From Hysterangium stoloniferum (taxonomy: Eukaryota > Basidiomycota > Agaricomycetes > Hysterangiales > Hysterangiaceae): DNA of 64,000 bases. Below the pieces are notes generated by a model. The model made no database searches. It was not told where the DNA came from and saw only the letters and a list, made by a program, of their open reading frames with translations. Shown piece by piece: positions 54,587-64,000 of this stretch (positions are counted from its first letter, which is position 1; each line of letters starts with the position of its first letter). The stretch is from contig WHVD01000003.1 in NCBI GenBank assembly GCA_015178975.1, positions 1,116,001 to 1,180,000 of the forward strand, read 5' to 3'. Made by a program: the position numbers and the translations under genes.

Positions 54587-56219
54587 CTAAGTTTCGTCTT
54601 CTACAACTTCCCCTTCCTCTCCGGCCTCCAAACCTCCCCCTGCACCGACAGCCACCGATACCGCTCCACTGGCCTTTTTCGACACCTCAATCTCATGCCC
54701 AACTCCATCGCAACTCGAGACTTCCAAGTACTGCTCGAGTTGACCTCCAAGGGACTCGATAACGCTGGTCTGCTTCTCCAGCCCGACGCCCAAAAGTCGC
54801 AACTGCTCAGTTATGAGCTGTGAAGGGTATGCATATATACATGATTGGACAGTGGAATAACATGCATATTATAGTACTTTATTATTTAGTTTCTATTCCT
54901 TTTCTTTAATTCTCTATATCCTTCGAGCATACCCGTATTTCTTAGTTCGAAGTCTTGTGTATACCTATGGGCGCTCTCGGCACCAAAAGACGGACACTTT
55001 TTACCCAGCAGACACCACCTCATAAACGACCCAGACGTCGAATAGCGAGAGGTGTCAAGGGTAACATCTCAACTACCTATAAAGGTAGTGTTCTCTCGCA
55101 TACTAACAGACTTTGGACTCAAACCGCGAAGGTCGAGTTCCACTCTAAGGTCTTTGCGCTCATCGACATTATAGTCGACTCGCGCTACTATCTCTTTACT
55201 TTAGATATTCAGCCTCTCATTGATTATCTATCTTACGTCTAGCTACGAGTTGTACCATGAAGGTCAACTCTTTTCATTCTTTCATTCTAGCCATCAAGAG
55301 CAACTGTACAGTTGCTCTTGTGACGCGTTGCATGTCCCCTTGCTAGTACTGCCAGTCTAGTAATCTACGGTATTGTACTGAACGGTCAATACCTGCTAAT
55401 AGTAGTTGAATAAACACTATACTTTGTATATTGAACGGTCAGAATCTATCGACTCTTCACATGAGCCCTTGTTGTCGCAGTGTCTCGTATCGGAACCGAG
55501 TCATCTCCGAGAAATATGTCTGCATAAGGCGGTTTTGCTCTTCTAGAGCATCGGCCTGTCACTCCTGGAACGATCCATCAGCCCCCGGGAAGACACACCC
55601 AAGCTTCTGATCAGCACACTCTTGAGAAGTGCAGCCCCGACCATTGGCCCGAGGATGGCAGGGTCGACCCTGTTTCGTGCACCAATTGCACTTAGGGTCG
55701 TTTTCGGGCCCCGCCTTGGGGGCCTGCTTTTGTTTCTATAGGAAAATTATTTAGAAAAGTTTTTATTTAGGGAAACCGAACCCACCTTGGGGCTTGACGG
55801 CCCCGATGCATCCTCCTCATCCTCCTCTCCCTCTTTGTCATCAGACTCCGAAGGCGTCGCAGCCTTGCACTAAAATATATATGTCAGTAAGGTTCGCAAA
55901 AATACCGGAGCCGACTTACCTTTCCCTCCCGCTTCTTTTTCGCCGCCTCCTCTCGTGCCCAATCAGCCTCCTGCTGCTTGTTCTTCACAAGCACTGCTTC
56001 CCAGTGCTTGCACCTGGTCTCTTCCACCGCCTGTTTCTTCTCCTCAGCCTTGATGGCCACCAACTCCTCCTTCTCCTTCCACTCCTCCTCTTCATGTGCC
56101 TTTCTCTTCTGCTCAAGCACGCGTCGACGATCCTGCACGTTCGCTGGTCCACTCGGGACCGACATGGGCATGACTGTTAACTGAACCGGGAAGGGCTTCG
56201 ACCCTGAACCTATGGTCAT
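54587..56219 (-). pseudogene. Antisense spliced gene in the chromovirus 3' region, Zn2Cys6-like
   Basis: Three exons on the strand opposite gag-pol: 56,219-55,920, 55,869-55,786, and 55,735 onward, separated by two 50-bp GT-AG introns. Exon 1 encodes a highly charged helix (RRRVLEQKRKAHEEEEWKEK), exon 2 an acidic stretch, exon 3 a cysteine cluster C-x2-C-x6-C-x8-C-x4-C-x6-C (KCNWCTKQGRPCHPR onward), close to the fungal Zn2Cys6 spacing C-x2-C-x6-C-x5-12-C-x2-C-x6-8-C. A coiled-coil follows (ADALEEQNRLMQTYFSEM), then an acidic end VVEDET. It is broken by one TGA (CGA expected) and by a solo LTR; ignoring the LTR and one TGAGC restores frame. I do not know this family. Confidence 0.7.
54819..55461 (+). 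mobile_element. Solo LTR, TGTGAAG family, copy C
   Basis: 643 bp, ends TGTGAAG and CTTCACA, flanked by a perfect 5-bp duplication TGAGC (54,814-54,818 and 55,462-55,466). It interrupts the antisense gene inside the chromovirus, so it inserted after the chromovirus. Confidence 0.93.
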
Positions 56220-56379
56220 GGTGGTTAAGGGAAGAGAAGTAGAATTTCAAGCGCCAGAACCCCTCGAATTTTTATATGTAATTTTTTGCCGAGTCACATG
56301 ATGTTTTGACACACCCAACTGTACCTGATGGGTTTTTACGTACAGGGTCTAGATTTTCAGCCTCCTTGGGATTTCGGCC

Positions 56380-56390
56380 AAAAGGGGAGA
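56380..56390 (+). other. Polypurine tract of the chromovirus
   Basis: AAAAGGGGAGA, 3 nt upstream of the 3' LTR; the expected plus-strand primer. Confidence 0.85.
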
Positions 56391-56393
56391 TAC

Positions 56394-57117
56394 TGTTACG
56401 ACCGTGTCGCAACCCTATCGGTCCTGAGGTTATCGCCACTTATCAACATTTTCAAGTCACCACTTCAGAAACCATCGGCCTTTGAAGCTGATGTATGCTT
56501 TCACAATGATCAAACTCCATTTACGCCCACATCAAAATACTCATATTGTCTGGTTAAACTTTTGATACGTCCCTTTCATTATGTTGATCCGTTCTATCCT
56601 ATGTTTCACATATGTCTATCTATATTTGTAGTCCTTGAACTATTTCCTTTTATCATAATTCCGCTCTCAGTTATCATCGGTCTCTGAACTAATCATAAAC
56701 ATCCCATTCCTAGTCAAGCTTATTGTTAATACCGTTTTCCGCCCTTCTCCCTGTTAGTATTTTCTAGACGCCTGTTACTTGTATATGAACCCGCTGTAGT
56801 TGTAGTTACTGGGCAATCAGAATATCGACTTAGAATACCCTCATACGTCTGTAACAGTCTCATACTAAGAATCCCCCCATCCGCCTTCGCGTGCGCTCGC
56901 CCACTCCTGGCCCCGACCCCTTGGCCCGATGCTCGACTTGTCCTTCGGTCCCGATCGGTATCTCGCCGAAAGGAACCCTTTAGGATTAGTCTTCGCCCAT
57001 CTGAAATCTAAGGACACCCTACGGATATTTGTGAGGGCGCAGCACATAAGCTGAAGCCAAGTCCTTCCGATCGGTCCCTGTCGGCCACCGACATTAGTCA
57101 GTTTTCAGTTCTTAACA
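56394..57117 (+). repeat. Chromovirus 3' LTR
   Basis: 724 bp, ends TGTTACGACC and CTTAACA, the same length as the 5' LTR and about 95 percent identical by eye. Confidence 0.93.
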
Positions 57118-57750
57118 CTCTGCTGCTTCATCTCCCATCACGTTGATTATGAAAGTTTGATTATATTAATAAAAATGTATATTCCACATAATGTTTAGCC
57201 AAGCCTGTCCAATAAAATTTCCTTTCTCAGATAAGCTAAACTTTTTGTTGCGCTGTAAAGTTGCCTTAAGGACGATCGTGAGACAAGTGACATTCAGCTA
57301 AATTTGAATCCACATGAAAGATGACTACTCACTCGTTGACTGCAACCACTTTGACATTGTTGTATTGCAGAGTGTTACAGTGTACAATAAGGCCTATCTT
57401 CAGTGCACTTTGGGCTGTACTTGCAAGGGAATGGCTGGTGAAGTATATTCCTGTATCCCCAGGTCATATATTTCCTGTTAGGGTACGTACATGGCAGGTC
57501 TCCGGAGAAACCCGCGGAATATCTGGTAGGACTTGGCTTCAGCTTATAGGCTGCACCCTCGCTAGATCATGTTGTCCAATTTCAGACAGGCGGACGGAAA
57601 TCCTGGGGAGTCTGGGTGGGGGTTGTAGGTCGAGGGGTTGTAGGTCGGAGGTCGTGGGTTGAGAGGTCATGAGTCGAGATAGGTAAGAGAGATAGATGTG
57701 CCAGAGCCCATGGGCTCTGACTAGTGTGAGTGGTGTAATTCAAGTAGGAG
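57118..57750. other. Unassigned sequence between the chromovirus and a solo LTR
   Basis: About 630 bp. A plus-strand frame (57,321-57,662) contains SALWAVLAREWLVKYIPV, faintly like the membrane-proximal part of a basidiomycete DUF6535-type protein, but too short to call. It does not continue the LINE that abuts the 5' LTR. G-rich tandem bits (GTTGTAGGTCGGAGG) occur at 57,620-57,660. Confidence 0.4.
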
Positions 57751-58399
57751 TGTGAAGAGTCGATAGATTCTGACCGCTCGATGTACGAAGAATAGTATTT
57801 ATTCAACTACTATTATTAAGTATTGACCGTCCTGTACAATACTGTAGATTACTAGACTGATAGTACTAGTAAAGAGACGCACTACACATCATAAGAGCAA
57901 CTGTACAGTTGCTCGTGACGAGAGGACAGGAGAAAAGAAGAGTTGACCTTTACGGTACAACTTGTAGCTAGAAGTAAGAAAGATAGTTAGCGAAAGACTG
58001 AATATCCGAGGTAGAGATATACCAGCGTGAATCGACTGGAGTGTTGATGAGCGCAAAGACTTGAGAGTGGGACTCGACCTTCGCGGTTCGAGTCCAAAGA
58101 TTATTAGTATGCAAGAAGTCACTACCTTTATAAGTAGCTGAGACGTTACCCTTGAGACCTCTCGCTATTCGACGTCAGGGTCATTACGAGGTGGTGTCTG
58201 CTGGGTAAAAAGTGTCTGTCTTTTGGCGCCAAGGGCGCCGAGAGCGCCCATAGGTATACACAAGACTTCGAACTAAGAAATATGGGTATGCTCGATAGAT
58301 ATAGAGAATTAAAGAAAAGGAATAGAAACTAGATAATAAAGTACTATAATATGTATATTATTCCACAGTCCAATCATGCATATATGCATACCCTTCACA
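57751..58399 (-). mobile_element. Solo LTR, TGTGAAG family, copy D
   Basis: 649 bp in minus orientation, ends TGTGAAG and CTTCACA, flanked by a perfect 5-bp duplication AGGAG (57,746-57,750 and 58,400-58,404). Confidence 0.93.
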
Positions 58400-59868
58400 A
58401 GGAGTTTAGAGTGGAAAATGTATTAGATTACTGGGGGGAATCTAAGCTGATTTTCTGACTGGATTGTATGTACAACATCTGCCAGTTTAAACAGACCATG
58501 GAGTGAATGTCATACCAAACCCAGTAATGATGAAATGAAACGAGCAAAACATAAAATGGGAATAGTAAACACCAAATTTGGTGTTAGGAACGGGATGGAA
58601 CAGAGCAGAGTCCGAATAGTGACAAATAATAAACCATAATGGGAAACAGAGCGGGAGTGGAGTCCAAATCGTGACAGGTCATTTGACTAAAATGGGACCG
58701 GGGCTCTGTTAGAGGGATGACAGGTTTTACGAGTGGGGTCTGGTGACTGATGCATGGGACGAGGTTGGACATAAACAGGGACGGAGTCTGGTGGGTTTTC
58801 CGGTGACTGAAACACAATGTAATGAAGTTGAATGTAGACAAGTCTGACGCACAGAGTCCAGCGGGAATTCCGGTAAACTGATAATGGGTGCGTATAGGGT
58901 GTGGGTGTGTATAAGTTAGTGCCCAGAGTCCAGCAGGAATTCCAGTCATAACATTTCCTCGTCACAGAAGATCTGAGTCATCTGGTGAAAATGAATTTTA
59001 TTTAATGGTGTGACCAAACAAACACGAAGTGAATGACGCGAATATGTGTTACAAGCATGTGGGTGCTGTCACCTAATGTAATATTCCCACGTCAGAGTGG
59101 GTATTTAGGCTCACCCCTCAGATAATGTTACCTATGTGGTAGCTGACATGTTACCCTGATCACCGCTTGCTGTAAGTTCATTACTAGGAAAAGACCTAAT
59201 AACCTGCATGCAACGGTCAAGTCTTTATGACGGTCACTAACACAGTTGTTCGTGAAACCAGTCTATAACCAAACACACTCAGAGCGAGAGGCTAGAGATT
59301 GGACCTTGGATGATGTAATCAAAGATGATACAAAAGGCTGACGTAAGCCCAATGTCGTAGAATGTAGAACTTCAACAATAAGAGACACTACAGTATCCCT
59401 TACTGGTCGTAGGAGTGAGACTGAGAGTAAGACTTAAGAGATTGTCCTTAAGAATGAGCTTCAAAATGAGATACAATGAAATTGCTTGTTGAATAGTGGG
59501 CAAAAGAGAGGCTTTTATATACATGAGGAAGCACAGGTCAAAACAAACATCTAAAAACAACGACACAATAACGATGCGATATGGTGTGAGTCATCTCTGA
59601 GTCATCACAATAGGAGTGTTAGTAAAGCTGTGAACAATAATAGGGGGAGTGAGTCAGACAATAGGGATGATGGAGTAATAGAAGTGATGGCTGATGAAAC
59701 ATCAATGATATGAGTCAGAAACACTCAAGAATCCCATGATAATGCGTCACCCTCAAATGCTATGCTTGATTTTAAAATCTTGACAATATTACCAATTGAT
59801 GAACCGAGATTGGACGTATTGTGTTCCTAGTTTTGCAGTATAAGGAGGGGACACAATCAATCACCATT
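58400..59868. other. Repeat-derived sequence without a recognisable gene
   Basis: 58,582-58,953 has LTR-like ends on the minus strand (TGTTATGACTGG and GTTCCTAACA) and internal degenerate repeats around GAGTCCAGCGGGAATTCC, but no matching target duplication. 59,040-59,200 shows weak similarity to the middle of the TGTGAAG LTRs (GTAGCTGACATGTTACCCT). The remaining part to 59,868 holds no supported coding sequence. Confidence 0.4.
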
Positions 59869-60345
59869 TTAGAACCAGGTGGTGAGTAGGCTCCTCCACA
59901 ACCATGCAAGGAACACAAAACAATGACGACCTCGACGAGGCTCTACTTGACTTCCCTCTGGAACCGGGGTCCTGAATAACTTGGGTCCTCTGTGATCTCC
60001 TATTGGAGTGAACGTTGCCATGTAACAGATTCCTGATGACGGTGGGGAACAGTCCTGCTGGAACACTTGATCGAATCGATAGTGGAGGATTTTGGAGGAG
60101 CCATCATAGTGTTCTATACGAATGAAGACAGGATCATCTGGAGCATATGGGAGTCAAATACCTTGTCTATGGAGGAAACGATGGTATTTCTTGGAGGAGC
60201 ATGAGTGGGCTGGTAGGGGCTTGGAAATGATGTCTGAGGATGAGGAGAAGCGAGATGTTATTGGCTGGAGTTCTATTTGGGAGTGAAGAGTCAGTTTTGA
60301 GTAGGAACTGAGGGTTACTTTGGAGGATGATGCAGTGTTGAACAT
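59869..60345 (-). pseudogene. Unknown ORF with one in-frame TGA
   Basis: A 158-residue frame from MFNTASSSKVTLSSY to a TAA, broken once by TGA after HRFLHRQGI, where CGA would give an uninterrupted protein. The N-terminal half is Ser-rich; the second half is well ordered (YAPDDPVFIRIEHYDGSSKI, ICYMATFTPIGDHRGPKLF, RTPVPEGSQVEPRRGRHCFV, FLAWLWRSL). I recognise no family. It lies downstream, in the same direction, of the partial TGTGAAG-family LTR, so it may be part of the unknown element that carries those LTRs, or a captured host fragment. Confidence 0.45.
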
Positions 60346-60516
60346 GATGGAGTTTTGGTTGTCTGTTTGATGAAACTGATTTGGCTGTGTAGAAGTCGTC
60401 TTGAGTGCCAAAGTATATATAAGAATTTGTGCTGTGATGTGACTTGAAACTATAGCCATATTAGTCTCTTTCCGATTGAACTCTCTACATCGCTGTAGAC
60501 CTAGTTTGTGTCTTAT

Positions 60517-60724
60517 GAGTGGTGGTGCTTGGGTAAAAGTGTGTCTGAGTTCCATTTGGTGCTGAGTGCACCCACAAGTATACACAGAGCTTCGAACTAA
60601 TGAAATGGTGCAATATTCAAAGAATATAAAGGATAGAAAAATATGAATAAAATGTGTAAAATATAAATAAAATAAAAGGAGTGTTTTACCACAATGAAAC
60701 TGTGGTAAAATCATACTCCTCACA
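60517..60724 (-). mobile_element. Truncated LTR, TGTGAAG family, copy E
   Basis: The first about 208 bp of the LTR (minus orientation, 5' end TGTGAGGAGTATG at 60,724) align closely with copy A, including the ACCACAATGAAACTGTGGT inverted repeat. The rest is absent or too diverged. It abuts the interrupted LINE on its 5' side. Confidence 0.8.
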
Positions 60725-62200
60725 GTAGCTCTATGATGTTTATATCATTTTCTTTCTCATCAACATGTAGTCAGCTCTTCCAGAATTTGTAGGTTATTCC
60801 TGAGTATCCTGGGCTGCTTCCGTTTTCTGCTTTTTTAAGTGCTTCATACACTTCTAGTTCTGTTGTTTTTTGCTTGAGCATGGTCCTTTCTTCTTGTGTT
60901 AGTTTGTTTTTAATTGTGGCTTTCATATCTTATAGCAGTTTTTCTTGTTTCAGACATTGGGGGTTTTCTCTGCAAATCTTCATGATACTTTGTTGTGATT
61001 TCTACCATTTCCTTTGTTGTTTTTCTCAGTGTGTCCTCCTTGTCTCAGAGACCGATTATTATGTTAGCTGGGGGCCTTATCTTGTTCAACCTGAACCAGT
61101 ATTTTGAGCAGGTCTCTCCTAGCTTTAAAAATCTTATCTTGGCTTTTTCCATTTTTTCATCTTGTTGCTTTGTACTAATGGATTTTATTCTTTCCTTTAA
61201 ATTTTGCCATTCCATTTGTATGTCTCCTTGTTCTTTTCTTCTTTCCTTTATCTCACTTTTTGATTTATCCTTGTATTGTTTATCTGTTTTTTCGCACCAT
61301 TTCTTAAACCTTAATATTTCTTTTCATGTTTTATCCTGGAATGTTGTATTTTTGAGGATAGTGTCCTGGATTTTCTGGTTTCCAGGGCCTATGTCTGGTC
61401 TATTTTCTTTTATCAGAGAGTGGTCTGATATGTGGTATATTGCATCTATTTCCCATCTACACGACCAAAGAAGTGCGAGGTCATTCATTAGTATGCAGTC
61501 TATTCTGGCTAGTGCCCCAGACCCTTTTTGTTCAAAGGAGAAGTCCATTTTGTCGGGGTTTTCCAGTCTCCATCCATCCCTTAGGTTTAGCTTTCTGTTT
61601 AGTCTTTTTAACTCTTCTGTTACTTCTTTGCAGTCTTCTCTACTTGAATATCAATCTATTGGGATTTCAATGGAGTTGAAGTCCCCCATAATGCATATCT
61701 TCTCGTCATCATTCACATTTACTTTTTCTCTTAGCATTTTGAGGAATTCTACTTTCTCTTTGGTCTTGTTGGGCACATACACATTAACAAGGGTGATTTC
61801 TTCTTTTTCTGCCCACTGTATTTTGAGGGAGGTGGCTCTGTTTTGTTGGATGGTCTGAAATTCCATCCTCACTTCCTCTTCATTGTTTAGAATAAGTTCT
61901 AGGTTTAAAATGAATGTGGTTCCTTCTTTGGAAGTTGTGTTTCCATTATTCAGTATTTTGATTTTAGGGTTGTTAGACATTATTCTTTCCACTTCTACCT
62001 CGTTGAGCCTTGTTTCTTGTAGGGTAAGGATATCTATTTTATCTCGTCTCATTATTTTAATTATCGAGGGCCATTTGGGTTGTCCATTCCCCCACTCTTT
62101 GCCTCTCACATTCCAAGAGGTGATAGGCCTTCTTTTTTTGACTGGTTACATTTAAATGTTGCGTTAATTTTTTTATATTCCCTTCCAGATCTGGGCCCTT
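60725..62200 (-). pseudogene. LINE ORF2, endonuclease part, truncated
   Basis: Apurinic-like endonuclease domain of a Tad-like LINE: RRPITSWNVRGKEW, KIDILTLQETRLNEVEVERI, ITLVNVYVPNKT, ICIMGDFNSIEIPID and YHISDHSLIKE carry the expected N, E, D/N and DH catalytic motifs. A basic linker follows (FKKWCEKTDKQYKDKSKSE, WFRLNKIRPP). The reverse transcriptase is missing because the sequence is cut at copy E. Several stops, including a TGA after SIEIPID where CGA fits, show decay. Confidence 0.85.
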
Positions 62201-62644
62201 GTGGGGTTCATATTTGGGTTCAGATGATTTGTAGGTTCCCATTATAAGTGCCAGGACTGTTCATTTGACCAGGTAATTGTTTCTCTTTGTTTAATTGTAT
62301 TTGTTTAGTGGCCAGTTTTGTTTTGAGTCTGAACCAAGACTAGCCAGGCTGTTGGTTCCGACTTCCCTGGATAGAACCTTTATGATCTAGGGTCCCCCAG
62401 TTTCTCTTCTCTTATGTTGCAAATGGGTTTTACATCTGATCTGCTTAAGTGAGGGCATTCAGGCTTTGATCTTTTCTTATTTCAGCCTTTCATCGATGTT
62501 TTTAGAGTGATTCATGAATTTCTTGGGTAGTTACTTTTAATTTCAGGGGTTTGGGTCATTGAGGTGATTTTTATTTTGGGTTATTATAAACATTTAGGGT
62601 TCATCATAAGTTTCATAGAAGTCATTATTTTAGGTCTTAAGTTG

Positions 62645-64000
62645 TTACTCTGGTTGGGGGGCCCCTTTCCTCTGACCTCTGGGACCCTCTCCTGACCACA
62701 TAGGTAGACTACTTCTGCCTCTTTTCAATTCTTCGATATACTTCATAATCTTCCATTGGTTTTTATCTTCTGTGGGGCCATCATCTCTCAAAATGTCCAG
62801 CAGTCTTATTTGACATCTCCAAGAGCAGTTGCTGAAGTGGTGTCCGTGTTTGCCACATGCTACACAGAATGGTCCATCATCTAGTACACACCTTGTTCCT
62901 GGCACCTTGACCCTGTTATAGGGTATAAAGACAGGCAACAGAAGTGGTGCTTCGGGGTAGGGAGGGAACTTGATCGTTAGCCACCATTCTTCCATTGCAT
63001 TTTCTTTTTTCAGCCTTATTGTGAGTGGGGCAATGATCTCCCCATTTTTGTCTTTGAATGTGGTCTTGAGTTTTTGTTGCAGCTTTCTGAGGATGTCTTC
63101 TTCCATTAGGAAGAAGTCAACTCTTATAAGCTCCCCACATATTTTCTTTGAATTGTGCCAGGGGTAGGGTAGAAATTCCACCATTCATAGGGCTCTTATT
63201 CCAATGAAGCGTTTGGCTGTAAGTTCGGATGCAAGGTCGATGTGTTCATTTGGGTCATATGGGGACCTGATTTTAGGGAGCATAATTATCATCCAGAGTG
63301 GAGGTTTTGTCCTGTTTTTTTAGAGGGGCCAAGGTTATTTCATCTGTATTGTATTCTTGATTGTCATAATTTTCCACTAAGAAGGTTTTGACTGTACATT
63401 TGAAAAGTATGTGAATTGAATCTTGTTTTCCTTCAATGGCATCAAACTGCCACACTCTATACTTGGGTGATTACCGTAACTTTCTGGAGTGGCCATAGCC
63501 TCACAATCGCCTCTTCCATCATTGTCTTACCTTGTCTTACCAAGGTGGGCATCATGTCTATGTTCTCCATGTTGAATTCTATCTGTAGGTTCATTCAGTC
63601 ATCTGCTAGGGGTCTTTCATTCACTTTCTTTTGAGGGTCGAAGGCCTTTGGTCTCCTGGTATTGAATATCACGTTTGACTTTGGCCCCCAGGGTGGCAGA
63701 TTCTGTATGGAGGTCGTGGTTACAGTAGTTGGAGGGGTCATGGGAATATAGTGTTTGATAAAGGTAATCTCGTCACTATCATCTTTTTGTGTGGCTTCAC
63801 TTTTTTCAATTTCTACTTCGCAGTTGTCTTCTACATTGTCATCCCTCATTTCTGCATCCTCATCATCATCTTCATCATTGATTTCTTCATCATTGCTTTC
63901 ACTTTCACTTGTTTCTTCTTTTTCACATTTACTTCTAACTTTTCTCACTATAGGGGAGTCCTTGTTGTGGCATGGGCTATGGGTCCAGGGGTCATGTTAG
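62645..64000 (-). pseudogene. LINE ORF1 (gag-like), runs off the right edge or starts near it
   Basis: Starts with an acidic segment (KCEKEETSESESNDEEINDE), then a Pro/Thr-rich linker and an RNA-binding-like domain (WQFDAIEGKQDSIHILFKCT, VEFLPYPWHNSKKICGELIR, EEWWLTIKFPPYPEAPLLLP). A CCHC zinc knuckle C-x2-C-x4-H-x4-C (CVACGKHGHHFSNC) lies at about 62,825-62,870, and the end is basic (RGPRGQRKGAPQPE). Broken by TGA stops after ADD and after IRAL, both where CGA fits, and by frame changes. Its order with the endonuclease ORF is that of Tad-type LINEs. Confidence 0.8.

Larger units (their letters stand above)
44629..57117 (+). mobile_element. Ty3/gypsy chromovirus (full-length, decayed, with nested insertions)
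   Basis: Two 724-bp LTRs in direct orientation bound a complete internal region: primer-binding site, gag, protease, RT, RNase H, integrase, GPY/F-like segment, chromodomain, an antisense gene and a polypurine tract. Without the nested 4,120-bp fold-back element and the 643-bp solo LTR (and their duplications) the element is about 7.7 kb. No target duplication is seen at the outer ends (ATTGT on the left, CTCTG on the right), suggesting rearrangement or recombination between copies. Stops, one frameshift and a changed RT active site make it non-autonomous. Confidence 0.93.

Noticed and set aside
57321-57662. Possible DUF6535-type membrane protein fragment
   Set aside because: Only one short stretch (SALWAVLAREWLVKY) is suggestive and the rest does not fit, so the resemblance is too weak.

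Overview
The window looks like a piece of an Agaricomycete (mushroom-forming basidiomycete) nuclear genome. The host genes are dense, lie on both strands, and are cut by many short GT-AG introns of about 48-60 bp. They encode typical fungal housekeeping proteins. No bacterial-style operons, rRNA or tRNA genes were found. Exon boundaries were read by eye from splice signals and reading-frame continuity, so individual junctions may be a few bases off.

Positions 1-40,000 are a compact host gene block. In order: the 5' part of a short-chain dehydrogenase (-); a Tti2-like TTT-complex subunit (+); a Pex14-like peroxisomal docking protein (-); a Ser/Thr-rich single-pass membrane protein (-); an allantoate-permease-type MFS transporter (+); a large IQGAP/Rng2-type cytokinesis scaffold (-); an F-box protein (+); gamma-tubulin complex component 3 (+); RPAP1 (-); an FTS/AKTIP-like inactive E2 variant (+); a BIRC6-type E2 with an N-terminal UBA segment and an IBR-like cysteine cluster (+); a small GPI-anchored protein (-); prefoldin subunit 6 (+); mitochondrial ribosomal protein uS17m (+); a decayed MFS transporter (-); a peroxisomal adenine-nucleotide carrier (+); and an Opy2-like membrane anchor (+). 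Several neighbours share very short intergenic gaps (50 bp convergent GCP3/RPAP1, 110 bp divergent RPAP1/FTS).

From about 40,900 to the right edge the window is a nest of transposable elements. The core is a 12.5 kb Ty3/gypsy chromovirus (44,629-57,117) with two 724-bp LTRs, gag, protease, RT, RNase H, integrase and a C-terminal chromodomain. An 11-nt primer-binding site is exactly complementary to a site about 33 nt downstream of the LTR TATA box, which is the signature of Tf1/sushi-type self-priming. On the opposite strand of its 3' region lies an unexpected spliced gene with a Zn2Cys6-like cysteine pattern. A 4.1 kb CACTA-like fold-back element made of about 270 10-bp repeats in inverted arms sits inside gag, with a 3-bp target duplication. 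A solo LTR of another family (5-bp duplication TGAGC) sits inside the antisense gene. Further solo LTRs, including a three-level nest at 41,039-42,240, and two halves of Tad-like LINEs flank the element.

Every in-frame stop in the chromovirus gag and pol, apart from one TAG caused by a frameshift, is TGA at a place where CGA (Arg) fits. The RT motif has changed from YLDD to YLDN by a CpG-to-CpA change, and the two LTRs differ almost only by transitions. The simplest reading is silencing and decay by CpG methylation and deamination that affected the repeat nest.
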